The translations under genes and the position numbers were made by a program. A DNA stretch of 5,211 bases from an uncultured Polaribacter sp. (GTDB lineage Bacteria; Bacteroidota; Bacteroidia; Flavobacteriales; Flavobacteriaceae), in assembly GCA_937936695.1 (NCBI GenBank), contig CALHCK010000037.1, positions 1 to 5,211 on the forward strand. The letters run 5' to 3'. Positions 5,061-5,211 of this stretch are shown piece after piece (positions within the stretch are counted from its first letter, which is position 1; every line of letters begins with the position of its first letter). The notes under the pieces are model-generated. The model had not been told where the DNA came from. It was given only the letters and a program-made list of their open reading frames with translations, and did not search any database.

Positions 5061-5090
5061 CAGTGTAATCACACTTTAAAAGAAAAAAAC

Positions 5091-5211
5091 ATGAAAGCAT
5101 TACTTACAAAAACAGCATACATAACAAGTTTAATTTTAATGAGTAGCCCTTTTATTAGTTGTACTAAAAATAACACTACTAATAATAAAGAAATTTCTGC
5201 AATTACTTATA
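5091..5211 (+). CDS. Lipoprotein, N-terminal fragment (runs off the window)
   Basis: The frame opens with ATG at 5091, preceded by an A-rich stretch (AAAAGAAAAAAAC), and stays open for 40 codons to the right edge. The product begins MKALLTKTAYITSL, with a hydrophobic segment to residue 22 and a lipobox-like FISC, putting the lipidated cysteine at 24. The phenylalanine at the -3 position is less usual than Leu or Val but tolerated. After the cysteine come TKNNTTNNKE, a low-complexity linker without the acidic surface-export pattern. Nothing of the functional domain is in the window, so no function can be given. Its upstream region carries the 21-base-period direct repeat and the TACTTTTA motif. 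Confidence 0.75.
   Translation, partial: MKALLTKTAYITSLILMSSPFISCTKNNTTNNKEISAITY

Noticed and set aside
5062..5075. Inverted repeat AGTGT / ACACT before the last gene
   Set aside because: Five-pair dyads of this kind are expected many times in the window. There is no further evidence.

Overview
The window looks like chromosomal DNA from a flavobacterium (Bacteroidota, family Flavobacteriaceae, probably a marine relative of Polaribacter, Tenacibaculum or similar). The reasons are strong A+T richness, a lack of clear Shine-Dalgarno sequences before the starts, several matches to the Bacteroidota -7 promoter motif TAnnTTTG, short lipoproteins with an acidic stretch after the lipobox cysteine, a PorT-type outer-membrane barrel, and an AraC-type regulator of the Bacteroidota style. 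The genus is inference.

Layout, left to right. Positions 1-77 hold no gene I can support. A strong hairpin terminator (78-109) closes a leftward two-gene unit: a 67-residue coiled-coil lipoprotein (959-1162), then an exported, extremely lysine-rich 269-residue protein with an internal duplication and a poly-aspartate tract (131-940). A 650-base gap (1163-1812) follows. It contains a possible 52-codon rightward gene with its own promoter-like motif, and the terminator of the next leftward gene. That gene (1813-2256) encodes a lipoprotein with a DM13-like domain, probably displayed on the cell surface.

Divergent from it is a 203-residue protein (2400-3011) that consists only of the first RecA-like domain of a DEAD-box helicase and has altered motifs. 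A shared hairpin (3017-3050) separates it from a convergent 246-residue PAS-AraC regulator (3103-3843). The PAS domain has the shape of a LOV photosensor but lacks the photoactive cysteine. Divergent from the regulator is a 73-residue stand-alone sigma-70 region 4-like protein (3970-4191). A perfect 22-base palindrome lies between the two, just downstream of the regulator's predicted promoter. An outer-membrane beta-barrel gene (4247-4885) follows 55 bases later, possibly in the same transcript, and ends at a strong terminator (4912-4944). The window closes with the first 40 codons of another lipoprotein gene (5091 onward), preceded by an 11-base direct repeat at a 21-base period.

How the genes relate. 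No metabolic pathway is visible. The set combines envelope proteins (three lipoproteins, one exported charged protein, one barrel) with small regulators built from one or two domains. The best candidate for something new is the 3103-4885 block: LOV-like PAS-AraC regulator, palindromic operator, lone sigma region 4 protein and outer-membrane barrel. The second is the N-terminal-only helicase-like protein. I see no tRNA, rRNA, CRISPR array, insertion sequence or phage gene.
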